Below are positions 17,601 to 24,525 of a stretch of 58,452 nucleotides of DNA, piece after piece; within the stretch, counting starts at the first letter, position 1, and each line of letters starts with the position of its first letter. The notes under the pieces were generated by a model, which saw nothing but the letters and a program-made list of their open reading frames with translations, was not told the DNA's origin and searched no databases. The stretch is from positions 1 through 58,452 of the forward strand of contig DAOUWT010000001.1 of NCBI GenBank assembly GCA_030666985.1, given 5' to 3'. The DNA comes from Chloroflexota bacterium. Lineage in GTDB: Bacteria; Chloroflexota; Anaerolineae; Anaerolineales; UBA11858. The position numbers and the translations under genes are program-made.

Positions 17601-18481
17601 GCGTCTTCGTTGCGAGCGGTGACTTCTAGCGTTCCTAGAAATTCTTCACCCAAAGTGAGGGGAACTCCCAGGTAAGATTGGAAGGGCCGCCTGGTACGGC
17701 TGAATGTGGGGCGTATTTTTTCGAAGCTTGCTACATTAGGGATCAAGAGCGATTCGTGATACTTGGCAATATGGCCACTAAATCCCTTCCCAAGTTGGTA
17801 TTGCGGGAAAGCTTTTTTAATTGTGCGTTCTAAGCCAATTAAGCCAACTAGATGGTAAGGCTGGAGGGTTTCGGTGTCAGCGTTCCAGAGAGTAGCTTCC
17901 GCTGAATCTGTGGGCAAGAGTTCTTCTATACTTTCTAAGACAGATTTTAGAGTAGGTTCTAAGGCTAAATCTGCAATTGTTGAAGCCGTGAGTTTATTTA
18001 TGATTTGGAGTGCCTGATTGCTTGAATCGCCTTTTATGGTGGGGTGTGGAATTTCTCTGGGAGTGTGAAGAGTCACCACCATGGCGCTTCCTGATGGGTG
18101 AGGAACATGGTAAGAAGTTCCTTCTACTGATTTTCCTTTGAGGGTAAACGTTGCTTGTCCTTCCGCGGCGGATAGTTTTAAAAGAGCTTCACTGGGACGA
18201 GAACGGCGTGCTAAGTGTTCTAAGTCTGGGATCTCTTCTGGTACATCGAACCATTGGCGAGCCAGGGGGTTGAGCGTGAGCACCCGTCCTTCACCCCCAA
18301 CGACAATTACCGCATCGTGGTGTTCGGGGATTTCTACTAGCGCCGAAGTGGGAGCGGGACCCCTTTGTACGGCGGGGTGTCGCCTCGAGACAACCCGCAA
18401 CAGCAGGAGGGTCAACCCCATGAAGGTTCCCCCGGTTAGGATAAGCGTTATCCCTATGGAAGGTATGCCAAGCTGAAACAT
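11600..18481 (-). CDS. Giant multi-GAF hybrid-sensor histidine kinase (10 GAF domains)
   Basis: 2293 residues. An N-terminal membrane helix (~7-30) is followed by a short PAS-like region (~45-130). Ten GAF domains follow at roughly 157-317, 325-487, 499-660, 680-824, 852-1024, 1060-1205, 1224-1384, 1402-1550, 1575-1727 and 1757-1908. Each ends with the typical LxxLAxQAAIAIxNA helix. A PAS (~1937-2050), HisKA with SHELRTPMTSIKGY (His near 2067), and an HATPase domain with N, G1 (DTGVGIPPED) and G2 (GTGLGLSIV) boxes complete the protein. It should autophosphorylate and signal to one of the neighbouring receivers. GAF ligands cannot be read from sequence. The start is 6 nt after the receiver-GGDEF gene. 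Such long GAF tandems are uncommon. Confidence 0.93.
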   Translation of the reverse strand: MFQLGIPSIGITLILTGGTFMGLTLLLLRVVSRRHPAVQRGPAPTSALVEIPEHHDAVIVVGGEGRVLTLNPLARQWFDVPEEIPDLEHLARRSRPSEALLKLSAAEGQATFTLKGKSVEGTSYHVPHPSGSAMVVTLHTPREIPHPTIKGDSSNQALQIINKLTASTIADLALEPTLKSVLESIEELLPTDSAEATLWNADTETLQPYHLVGLIGLERTIKKAFPQYQLGKGFSGHIAKYHESLLIPNVASFEKIRPTFSRTRRPFQSYLGVPLTLGEEFLGTLEVTARNEDAFTENDLAVLELVSEQAAIAIHNSIIYQKEQERARELSSLAELSQVSGSARNLNELFSQLLKNIPSLLDVNIAGFLIYNENKHILEARNPFIGIPAYIIEMYKTEIAVGGPAEQVWEKEQSILTPEAPDDHRLQALGIDHIAQAAGIHATILVPLISRGRNLGYLQVANKKSGGKLTGNDKRLLEIIAGQTAPLIENAELLHQSIKRALRSEAIRRIANLAGSEATTDEILKYSLLELVRLIKAEKGAVFLLDESQAKLELHDISGHQLGQDTQIKFTQLASASDFHKTVTYTAQPIFSGQAKTDPDIPELYQKAVKTLQISSLIIVPLIIRGRGIGEILLSNSYEEAFQKVDLQLVSAIARQIASALERVSLTIETDATLRQRVEQLTALTRVSQALNSTLDLETLLQLVFEEAIRLTQANCGAIFLLEQGDTRPTHPGIMLHIGDDLHDELHPLERVVLNTGKTLNVDDFQPPTAPPHKGIRSSLIVPITYQDQVAGLIHLHASQAEHFDKTSRSIIEALSVQAAIALGNAQRYQQQIEQTTLLNQRVKILSNLFKTSEELSLDQPLEQALENIAYGIQASTSFTKVLISVYEEADQGLHNLSGVGFPLEALEELKEKPQNWNSLREILRDDFKFGRSYFIPSEDRPPTLTDIQAISAASQAGMEELGIQAIPKEIWRPEDLLVIPLQDTSGHPLGLIRVDTPQDHLRPTQAAVETLGIFASQASLAIESHKKLSELRASAAHVAREAETKRLEVKAKRIQSSLELISSLNRQPHREAILRTLGEEFLNLMGMNGYLITEPGSGGPRLLYTGGETPPIAKLNPLLGRQNPLVQSIRQREIVYDANINGDSNWSKSPLIQTLEARGIITIPITTFAGVEAAILTFSKETFPEFSPDEIRLYELLSQQASYTIQNVKLLTETSQRLSEVNILLDFSRKLGELSPGLIIKTLLESAQQLIPVAQGVMILLNDQTRKKLIPQLADGYQKTPSLLEITFSPQRGFVGKVFQSKNPLRLDVVNFAQDYELEKNNLLLYRDGTGGLLPISSLAAPIKTRDKQLGIVLLDNFEQESAFSNQDQALLGSLARQTALALDNVQLIQAAEQRATQLEALTQATSSITSSGLKREELVDTLLTQLATIISYDTSALWLHKAGQLTIRAARGFENNQELIGISTKVSESKLMYEMIRTGEPLVVSNIQKDARFPAAEQKGPNSWLGVPLLTKGQVLGVIALEKHKPGFYTSTHSQMLQTFGSQAAISIENAGLYQESVERAQELDQRTRRLAMLNRFSNELSRSLNLDESFQITLKELSELIHHSVISGILWTKEKKAILQAELSRKLDLRLAYPHELPYTPIFEHIQQSQGVFVTRNVEDEEMLAPIHEFFRQRGTKSLLILPLITGSDLQGFLFIQTDHQHRFTNEEIELSRIIANQAAISIYNALLTANLEQRVFERTRDLEREHDRSQMLLAVLKALSASLDLDEVLHHTLNLLNSSLEADQSTILLIRPEEEYLYYRAACGYMEAPPLGGRPSGLKKDEGLAGWAIAHNQSYVVDDILTDDRWVSTDTVDPDLRSAIIAPIAHGADILGAISLFSRQTRKFNEYQKELLHATAKQIAVAINNTQLVDYIQEQTIELGQMLRAQKVEASRSRAILESVADGVIVTNAEREITLFNDAAETILDLDRSKVVGKSLEQFSGLFGESAQNWIETIRAWSSGEKTTSEVSYSEQITLDNGAITSVQLAPVTMQDEFLGTVSNFRDITHQVEVDRLKSEFVATVSHELRTPMTSIKGYVDVMLMGAAGEMSDRQTDFLNIVKANTTRLEILVDDLLDISHLEAGRISISIQPIQIEPILREVWQGIQELSEGDQKELTFTLDTPPHLPIVNGDPERLHQVLGNLLANAYHYTPEDGHITLTVHAQSAKSEDEIQIDIKDTGVGIPPEDHAKVFERFYRGEDPLVIATSGTGLGLSIVQQLIQMHKGRIWLESNGVLGEGTTFSFTLPIHRET

Positions 18482-18487
18482 GAATTT

Positions 18488-19372
18488 TTACTTATCTCGT
18501 CGTTCTTGGGCGGCCAATTCAGTGATTTCTCGAATATCTGAAAATTGGTGAGTGGCAGGTGAAACAACTCCAAGCGACAGCGTCATGAGCGGATAACGTT
18601 CTTCCTCTCCGGCTTCATTGGTGGCTGTGATATATCCTTGCTCTCGATCGATGAAGTGATAATGGGTGAGTACCTTCTCGGCAAAACGCTCTTTCACTTT
18701 TTGGGCAATGCCACTTGCCGCTTTGTGAGAAGTAGTGATGATAAAGTTATCGCCTCCCACATGCCCGATGAAGTCTTCAGGCGTCCCCGTTTCGTCGACA
18801 GTTTCATTGAGGATCATGGCGGTAAAACGGAGGACATCATCTCCCGTTACAAACCCATACACTTCCTTGAAGGCTTCAAAGTGGTCAATCCGGATGTCCA
18901 TCAAAGCCCAATTTTCTTCGCGAATGAGGCGGCGGAGTTGCTCCTCGATGAGGCGGCCCGAGGGAAGCCCTGAGCGGGGGTCAGTCAGGCTTTCCCGTTC
19001 GGCCCGGGAGATAGCATTCTTTACACGCAGGTTAAGTTCTTCGATATCAAAGGGTTTAGTGATGTAATCATCAGCTCCTAGTTCTAATCCCTGAAGCTTA
19101 TCGCTGCGCTCGTCTTTCTGAGTCAGGAAGATGACCGGGATGTGGCTGGTACGAGTGCTCGTCCGCAGACGACGGCAAACTTCATAGCCATCAATATCCG
19201 GAAGCATGATGTCCAAGACAATTAGATGCGGCATGTGTTTGCGTGTTTTCTCCAGCGCTTCTGAACCACGAGGGGCAACATCTACCTTATAGTTCTGGCC
19301 GGTGAAATAGATCTTGAGCATGTTCGAGATATCAAAGTCATCTTCTACAATCAATAGATGGGATTTGCTCAT
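18488..19372 (-). CDS. Response regulator with GGDEF-type domain (GGDNF)
   Basis: A 294-residue protein. The receiver (4-120) has EDD, Asp54 (IVLDIMLPD) and YITKPFDIEEL. Residues ~130-290 are a GGDEF-family domain with DPRSGLPSGRLIEEQL, YGFVTGDDVLRFTAMIL and signature loop HVGGDNFIIT. Canonical cyclases read GG(D/E)EF; the Glu-to-Asn change removes a metal-binding acid, so activity is doubtful although the glycines are intact. It is a close paralogue of the protein at 6911-7786, which has lost the loop completely. It lies 6 nt upstream of the multi-GAF kinase in the same operon, so it is probably its cognate regulator. Confidence 0.87.
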   Translation of the reverse strand: MSKSHLLIVEDDFDISNMLKIYFTGQNYKVDVAPRGSEALEKTRKHMPHLIVLDIMLPDIDGYEVCRRLRTSTRTSHIPVIFLTQKDERSDKLQGLELGADDYITKPFDIEELNLRVKNAISRAERESLTDPRSGLPSGRLIEEQLRRLIREENWALMDIRIDHFEAFKEVYGFVTGDDVLRFTAMILNETVDETGTPEDFIGHVGGDNFIITTSHKAASGIAQKVKERFAEKVLTHYHFIDREQGYITATNEAGEEERYPLMTLSLGVVSPATHQFSDIREITELAAQERRDK

Positions 19373-19420
19373 AATTTTCTCCTGCTTGTTACTAGCTTGA
19401 AGTATGAAAAAATATGGTAA

Positions 19421-20497
19421 TTATTTTCTTTTTGCGTTCTCGCGAATGGTCTTTATTTGCATATCTGTAATGGGACGCTCGAATGAACGGAATCCGCTTA
19501 ATTTGAAACCATGTTTATCGGCAATTGCGGCAATTTCTCTTACCTGTCGAAGGTTTGATTTTTTCCCTAGACTATAGTCTTCGAACTTTCCTTCTAGTGC
19601 TAAGGCAATCGTCTCAGCCATGCAGGCGTAGGCTTTGCCAGGGGGGAAGCCAAAATCAAAATTGAAATTTACTAGCCCGGGAACATCGACGACGCCGCCA
19701 TCAATCACCAGGACATCGTCTCGCTCTTTAGCAATTGCCTCTGAAACGTCTCGAGGACGAGCAACATCGCAGATGACGCTTCCTGGGCGGAGATGCTGCG
19801 GTTGGACGATGGCTTGGACTGAGCTTGTCACGGTGAGGATTAGATCCGCCTCCCAGAGGCTGTTCAGGTCTGTGGATACGACCAATTGGGCAGAAGAATT
19901 GCCTTCTAATCTTGAATGAAGTTCATGCAATTTCTTTTCAGTGCGCCCGATCAAAAAGAGGCGGGCAACTTCTTCGGCAAGGAGAGCGGCGCAAACTTCA
20001 CCAATCGAGCCAGTGGCGCCAACCACGGCTGCGGTAGCCTCACTTACCTCGATATTCATTAACTTGGCTGCCTTGTGTATCGACTGGATGGCGGTTGCAA
20101 TTGTGTAGGAGTTGCCGGTCGTTACCGGGATATCTAAACGTTTTGCTACTGTTATCCCTCCGTCACCAACAACTGCTGTAAAGGCACCTAGCCCTACAAT
20201 ATCTGCTCCCAGCCGTTCCGCGAGACGCCCGGTCTGAACGATTTTCCGATAAGCGACCCACTCAGGTAATTCTACCATACGTTGCGAGGTTAACGGGCAG
20301 GCGATCAACCAGCCTTTGATTGTTTTTCCAGTGGATTCTGAAGTGATATTTTGAATTTCGGAAAGATAGACCGGCGGAAAGAAGGTGGAGAAAAAGTTGA
20401 TCAGCGGTGCATTGAGCACTTTCCCCAAAAAGGGGAATTTCCGTTTGACATCCCGTTTGGGGTCTATGGGGTGGATGATGAAAGCGAAGCTATCCAT
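19421..20497 (-). CDS. Long-chain acyl-ACP reductase (AAR)-like oxidoreductase
   Basis: 358 residues. Order and motifs match the cyanobacterial fatty acyl-ACP reductase: TSESTGKTIKGWLI near the N-terminus, LGAFTAVVGDGG, TTGNSYTIATAIQSIHKAAK, a Rossmann NAD(P)H loop VVGATGSIGEVCAALL, DGGVVDVPG and the segment AYACMAETIALALEG. That Cys (residue 292) sits where the acyl-thioester Cys of cyanobacterial AAR lies (ACFAEAM). Cyanobacterial AAR makes fatty aldehydes from acyl-ACP with NADPH. No aldehyde-deformylating oxygenase is in the window, so the product fate is unknown; a shikimate-dehydrogenase-like annotation is the main alternative. It begins 3 nt after the hexapeptide-repeat gene, indicating tight coupling. 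Confidence 0.75.
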   Translation of the reverse strand: MDSFAFIIHPIDPKRDVKRKFPFLGKVLNAPLINFFSTFFPPVYLSEIQNITSESTGKTIKGWLIACPLTSQRMVELPEWVAYRKIVQTGRLAERLGADIVGLGAFTAVVGDGGITVAKRLDIPVTTGNSYTIATAIQSIHKAAKLMNIEVSEATAAVVGATGSIGEVCAALLAEEVARLFLIGRTEKKLHELHSRLEGNSSAQLVVSTDLNSLWEADLILTVTSSVQAIVQPQHLRPGSVICDVARPRDVSEAIAKERDDVLVIDGGVVDVPGLVNFNFDFGFPPGKAYACMAETIALALEGKFEDYSLGKKSNLRQVREIAAIADKHGFKLSGFRSFERPITDMQIKTIRENAKRK

Positions 20498-20500
20498 TTT

Positions 20501-21784
20501 TCACCAGGAAGCATCCTTGATTTCCCCTAGCCGTGGATAAAGGCGTTTGTGCTTATCTGCAAATGAAAAATGACGGTGGTCGCTGTCTTCATACTTAATG
20601 TCTTTCCTGATAATTCGCCTTTCATCTGAGGCTACGAGGACAACGTCGGATTCGATAGTTCTTCCTGGGAAGACAATCATCCCGGAGCCTATTCGGCAGT
20701 TGTGCCCTACGCAGCCTCCCAAAACAGGCCGGTTGGCAGAATCAAGCTTGCCGCTGCCATTCAAGGCTTTCAAAGGAGTTGGGATCAAGTTGAAGTCTGT
20801 GAAGGTTGAGCCAGCTCCAATGAAGGTGTTTCTTCCTATTACGCACATTTGGAGGCACGTATTTTGGGCAACCATGCAGTTGTCCATGAGAGTGGTCATG
20901 AAAAGCGAAGCCCTAAAAGGGAGAAAAGTTCCATTGCCAATCACTGAGAGCATTAGCTGGCAGCCTTGAGAGATATTGACATTATCTCCAATAACACAAT
21001 TTTCAATGCTTGTCCCGGCCCCAACTGTGACATTGTCGCCAATGATTGTTGGGCCATGGATGACAGCCGAAGGATCAATAACGCAGTTGCGACCAATTTT
21101 AACTACTTCTGAACATTCCAGGATTTGTTTCCCCTCATACATAGCTTTTGCCAGAGTGTTCAATTTGGCGAAGGGGCTTTTATCTATTTTCGCCTCGAAC
21201 CTGGCCCCGCGTGAAAATACACCAAAGACAACGTCGGCGATAAAGATATGCACCCAGGAGTCTATAGCCAATAAATTTCGGAGTGGAACCTGGAATGTTA
21301 GATCGCCTTTCTCAGATGCCATGTAAGTTGGGACATGATAGTATCCAACTTCACGTGCTTGGAGGTCTACCACGAGCGGCTTGGTGCCGCGGCTTGGCCC
21401 ATTGGGGTAGTACCAAAGGTCTGCCAAATAGATATCCTTATCTGGCACATGAGTGTATGAAGTTGAAAGAGGGAAGGCGTGTTCTATGAAGGCTGGATCT
21501 CGACCCGAGAAAGCCGCGCGGGAGGGATAATCGCGCTCCATAGCTTTTTCCAAGAAAGCTTTTACATATCTTTCGTCAAAGTATAAATTGTCCCGGTGAA
21601 CAAGGCAGGCTTCTTCGGTATCGGGGAGAGGATAATTAAGGGGAAGTTCTACTTCTCGTTCTACGTAGGGAGAGAGGACATCATGCTGAAAGAGCCAGAG
21701 AGGTTTGTTTTGAATACGCAAATCTCGGGCTGGCTCATTAAAAGGATAAATATGTTCAGGATGTTGGCGTATTATTCTGAGCAT
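20501..21784 (-). CDS. Left-handed beta-helix (hexapeptide repeat) protein, transferase-like
   Basis: A 427-residue protein from the ATG at 21784. The first ~240 residues are a domain I do not recognise (LWLFQHDVLSPYVEREVELPLNYPL, DKDIYLADLWYYPNGPS). Residues ~250-390 carry hexapeptide [LIV]-G-x4 turns (VKIGRNCVIDPSAVIHG, TIIGDNVTVGAGTSI, CVIGDNVNISQGCQL), the prism fold of acyl- and nucleotidyl-transferases such as GlmU/LpxA/DapD. The substrate cannot be told. The frame stays open to 22018, but that part is translated G/C-rich repeat DNA and I exclude it. Its 3-nt spacing to the AAR-like gene suggests a joint lipid or envelope role (inference). Confidence 0.7.
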   Translation of the reverse strand: MLRIIRQHPEHIYPFNEPARDLRIQNKPLWLFQHDVLSPYVEREVELPLNYPLPDTEEACLVHRDNLYFDERYVKAFLEKAMERDYPSRAAFSGRDPAFIEHAFPLSTSYTHVPDKDIYLADLWYYPNGPSRGTKPLVVDLQAREVGYYHVPTYMASEKGDLTFQVPLRNLLAIDSWVHIFIADVVFGVFSRGARFEAKIDKSPFAKLNTLAKAMYEGKQILECSEVVKIGRNCVIDPSAVIHGPTIIGDNVTVGAGTSIENCVIGDNVNISQGCQLMLSVIGNGTFLPFRASLFMTTLMDNCMVAQNTCLQMCVIGRNTFIGAGSTFTDFNLIPTPLKALNGSGKLDSANRPVLGGCVGHNCRIGSGMIVFPGRTIESDVVLVASDERRIIRKDIKYEDSDHRHFSFADKHKRLYPRLGEIKDASW

Positions 21785-21825
21785 AGTGTAGGGTGTTCCA
21801 GGTATATAGTAGTGATTATTCAGCC

Positions 21826-21985
21826 CCTGTAGATTTTTTGGGGGAGGGGTGCCACGCGGGGGGGGGGACGGGGGGGGTGGGGCGTGAGACCAACCCCCAA
21901 GCGTGACCCCACGCTCAAGCGGGGAGCAACCCTGGGGGGGACGGGGGGGTGCGCTCCCACCAATCTCCAACGGGGAGTGAATGGT
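21826..21985 (+). repeat. G-tract/CCACGC repeat element, second forward copy
   Basis: GATTTTTTGGGGGAGGGG, poly-G tracts, GGCGTGAGACCAACCCCCAA, then diverged CACGCTCAAGCG units. It shares order and words with 8560-8690. It fills the gap between the alpha/beta hydrolase and the hexapeptide-repeat gene and artificially extends the frame of the latter. Confidence 0.7.
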
Positions 21986-22004
21986 CACTCTGAGACTTGA
22001 GGTT

Positions 22005-22796
22005 TTAGGCTGCTTCATCCTCTATAAAAAGTCTGAGAGTTTCCATGAATTTATTGGGTTGATCGAGCATTATGAAGTGTCCGGCATCATCAAAGCGTTC
22101 TATGCGCACATTTGGGATATGGGCCTGCATGAGCTGCCATTGATCAGGGTCTACAATGACATCTTTTTTCCCATACATTCCCATGGCCGGTATTCTTATC
22201 TGGTCAAGATGCGGTCGGAGGTCTGTTTGCCGGAGAGTGGAAATACTGATCAGAAAAGATTCTAAAGTGGTTCGGGAAAGGTCTCTATCCATCATTTCTG
22301 GCCAATGAGGGTCTTTGGTTATAAAAGGAGAAGAAACACGAATTCCCATCCTAAGCGCCCACATAGAACTGAAAACCAACTTGGCAATCCATCTCTGCCC
22401 TGCTAGTTTGAGCAATAGAGCAAGTGATTCACCGGTGATTGGAGAACCGATTACCGCCACCTTTTGAACTCGGTTGGGGTGCTCTATCGCCAGGGAGAGG
22501 CTGACCGTTCCCCCCATGCTGTGTCCGATCACGGGTGCCTGGATGATGCCCAGGTGGTCCATGAATTGCTCGACCATCTCGACAAAGTCTTCCACTGCAA
22601 AAGATTGTTGTTTTCTCCCCGATTCTCCAAAGCCCCAGAAATCAAGGGCATAAGTTCGGTAATGCTGTCCTAGATATGTCATCGTCCTTTGCCACAGACC
22701 CCAGGAGCCTAGCCATCCATGCAAGAGGATAATTGGCCGGCCCCGGCCGTACACTTCGTAGTGAAGAATACCTTGATCGGTTGTAATCGAGGACAT
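22005..22796 (-). CDS. Alpha/beta hydrolase (intact catalytic triad)
   Basis: 263 residues. LLHGWLGSWGLW (oxyanion hole), nucleophile elbow GHSMGG, acid segment MYGKKDVIVDP and the catalytic-His segment DAGHFIMLDQP are present. It looks like a serine ester, lactone or thioester hydrolase of the MhpC/BioH/epoxide-hydrolase superfamily; the substrate is unknown. It follows the GTPase gene by 17 nt and precedes the hexapeptide and AAR-like genes, so an acyl-chain substrate is conceivable. It is clearly related to the protein at 10304-11092, which has lost the nucleophile. Confidence 0.85.
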   Translation of the reverse strand: MSSITTDQGILHYEVYGRGRPIILLHGWLGSWGLWQRTMTYLGQHYRTYALDFWGFGESGRKQQSFAVEDFVEMVEQFMDHLGIIQAPVIGHSMGGTVSLSLAIEHPNRVQKVAVIGSPITGESLALLLKLAGQRWIAKLVFSSMWALRMGIRVSSPFITKDPHWPEMMDRDLSRTTLESFLISISTLRQTDLRPHLDQIRIPAMGMYGKKDVIVDPDQWQLMQAHIPNVRIERFDDAGHFIMLDQPNKFMETLRLFIEDEAA

Positions 22797-22813
22797 AGAG
22801 TTGGTTTCGTGGT

Positions 22814-23353
22814 TTAGAACTCGCCTGCCCCCATTTTTTCAAGGATACTATATAGGAGTTCCAGCAAGGCGGTTTTGACGGATTCTTTGTCAGTAGCTAC
22901 GCAGGGTAATAGTTTAACCTCAGGAGAAAGGCGCAGTGCAATTCGCATATCGCTTGTCTCCCAGGCATCGGGGAGATCTTGTTTGTTGGCGGTGACAACA
23001 TACGGAGTTGGGGCATACGCTCGGAAAGTCTCCAGAATTCGGCGTGCTTCTCGGAAGGTTTCCGGTCGAGCGCTATCTACCATGACGATAAAACCCAACA
23101 TGCCTTCTGAGAGAATCTCCCACATGAAGTCAAAGCGTTTCTGGCCCGGGGTTCCGAAGAGGTAGAGAACGAGTTCATCGTCAACTGTGATACGACCAAA
23201 GTCCATGGCGACCGTGGTTGTCTCTTTGATCTTTTCTGCTTCTGATGAGATTTTACGTTCGGTAGCAACAACGTCAATTTCACTGACAGACTGGATGAAT
23301 TCGGTTTTTCCTGAGCTAAAAGGGCCGGTAATAACCATTTTGACGGTTTGCAT
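22814..23353 (-). CDS. Small Ras-like GTPase (COG2229 / MglA-like)
   Basis: 179 residues. P-loop GPFSSGKTEF (10-19), a Thr-rich switch I (ETTTVAMDFG), G3 as FGTPGQKRFDFMWE (in this family the usual Asp is replaced) and G4 TANKQDLP (121-128) are visible. Bacterial GTPases of this type work as nucleotide switches paired with roadblock/LC7 proteins, as MglA does with MglB. Upstream by 45 bp is a PATAN/DUF4388 protein, a common partner in Chloroflexota, Deinococcus and cyanobacteria. The roadblock protein at 5886-6257 is a possible GAP. The biological output (motility, polarity or other) cannot be read here. Confidence 0.9.
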   Translation of the reverse strand: MQTVKMVITGPFSSGKTEFIQSVSEIDVVATERKISSEAEKIKETTTVAMDFGRITVDDELVLYLFGTPGQKRFDFMWEILSEGMLGFIVMVDSARPETFREARRILETFRAYAPTPYVVTANKQDLPDAWETSDMRIALRLSPEVKLLPCVATDKESVKTALLELLYSILEKMGAGEF

Positions 23354-23397
23354 AAGATCTTTCCTTTTTAAAATGACTAATGATTAGGTTAAGAAAA

Positions 23398-24216
23398 TTA
23401 TAATGATTGAATTCGTTTTATCAAACGGTTGACAAGTGACTTTTGTTCTTGTTCACCACTGACAGGGAGGGACGGTTTTTTGTACTTGGTCGCTGTGGCG
23501 CTTGCGGGGCGAATCAATTGAGCTAGCCCAGCCTGAAGTAATCCATAGACAATGCGGCGAATCTCCAAGTCATTCATCTTTGTGGCTTTAGCAATTTGTT
23601 GAATTGTATTTTTGGGATTGACATAAGAGACCACCCGCCACTCTTCGACGCTTAAGTTCACGTTGCGGATGTCTGTGCCGGGGTTATCGGTGAATTTCAA
23701 AGCCATTTCCAGGCTGGGTATTTCATCCTGAAGTTGCTCCCATTCTCGCAGACGGCGAGACCCTTCCATAATGATGTTTTCCAGGTTGATCCGCAGGGTG
23801 ATTTTGCCATCTTGAGGGAGAATATCGTTCTGAAATTGGAATAAGCCTTCCACCCAAGTAAAGAGATTATTGACTGTTCTTACATATTCCTCTTTTAGGC
23901 CAGTGAGAATTTCTTTTTGAGTGACGTAATTTGCGTTTATCAATAATAAGCCTAATTCTTTATCCCCTATATTTCCTGCCCTGGATTGAATTAACCTAAC
24001 TTGTCTTTTAGTGAGTTTGTCATTCCTGTACAAGGTTGCTGCCAAACTAGTGTTACGCTGATCACTGTATGCGTGGGCTAGTTTTCCTTCCCGGAAGGCG
24101 ATCCACGCAGTTTGGCCGGGACCTTTTACTTCTAATGTCCCGGTTTTTTGAGCTAGACTAATCAAGTTCAAAAGCTGTGTAATTGTAAAATCTCTGAGAT
24201 TACCTTTTAATGCCAT
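23398..24216 (-). CDS. PATAN/DUF4388-domain protein
   Basis: 272 residues. The N-terminal ~100 residues match DUF4388/PATAN (MALKGNLRDFTITQLLNLI, KTGTLEVKGPG, AWIAFREGKLAHA). The middle (100-160) continues as the companion helical region of these proteins. Residues ~185-240 look like a winged helix (VVSYVNPKNTIQQIAKATKMNDLEIRRIVYGLLQAGLAQLI). A basic tail closes the protein. PATAN proteins are signalling adaptors found next to response regulators and small GTPases. It is the first gene of the long minus-strand operon and has the strong promoter at 24253-24281. Confidence 0.8.
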   Translation of the reverse strand: MALKGNLRDFTITQLLNLISLAQKTGTLEVKGPGQTAWIAFREGKLAHAYSDQRNTSLAATLYRNDKLTKRQVRLIQSRAGNIGDKELGLLLINANYVTQKEILTGLKEEYVRTVNNLFTWVEGLFQFQNDILPQDGKITLRINLENIIMEGSRRLREWEQLQDEIPSLEMALKFTDNPGTDIRNVNLSVEEWRVVSYVNPKNTIQQIAKATKMNDLEIRRIVYGLLQAGLAQLIRPASATATKYKKPSLPVSGEQEQKSLVNRLIKRIQSL

Positions 24217-24252
24217 GCCAGCCTCGTAAGTTATTGCTTATAGATTGTTGTG

Positions 24253-24281
24253 ATTATACATCTAAGCTTGAGATGCGTCAA
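24253..24281 (-). promoter_or_regulatory. Near-consensus sigma70-type promoter of the signalling operon
   Basis: On the minus strand TTGACG (24276-24281), exactly 17 nt, then TATAAT (24253-24258), ~37 bp before the start codon of the PATAN gene. It is the best promoter match on this strand between 10 and 25 kb. Confidence 0.75.
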
Positions 24282-24309
24282 ACGTTAGGCTTGAGGGGAT
24301 TCGTAGCAA

Positions 24310-24390
24310 TACTAAGGGGCTGTCTATTATTAACTTTGTAGTTTTCATCAAGCTGAGGAACCGCGTTCCTCTGAGGAACGCGGTTCCTCA
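24310..24390. repeat. 81-bp duplicated element with 37-nt perfect palindrome, copy 1
   Basis: Copy 1 of an 81-bp direct repeat (copy 2 at 25427-25507, only a few mismatches). It begins TACTAAGGGGCTGTCTATTA and ends with a palindrome: TGAGGAACCGCGTTCCTC (24354-24371), one central base, and its reverse complement to 24390. Each half is itself a smaller hairpin (GAGGAAC-CGC-GTTCCTC). The pair brackets the TumE/antitoxin operon. Confidence 0.9.
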
Positions 24391-24465
24391 AAAGTTACAC
24401 TTTGCCTGGCGAAATGCCATTTCGACCTAAACAACTCCGAACTATTGAAGATACCTCACCTGAAT

Positions 24466-24490
24466 CGAAAAAGCCCGCCGAGGGCGGGCT
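24466..24490 (-). terminator. Intrinsic terminator of the TumE/antitoxin operon
   Basis: On the minus strand an AGCCCGCC / GGCGGGCT stem with a 3-nt loop is followed by a TTTTT tract. It is 35 bp past the toxin stop codon. Confidence 0.85.
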
Positions 24491-24525
24491 GTCAGGCACA
24501 GTAAAATGGAGGTGGTGACACCAGT

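Noticed and set aside
21785..22018. N-terminal 78-residue extension of the hexapeptide-repeat protein
   Set aside because: It encodes Pro/Gly-rich sequence from the G-tract repeat element, not protein-like sequence. The ATG at 21784 starts recognisable protein.
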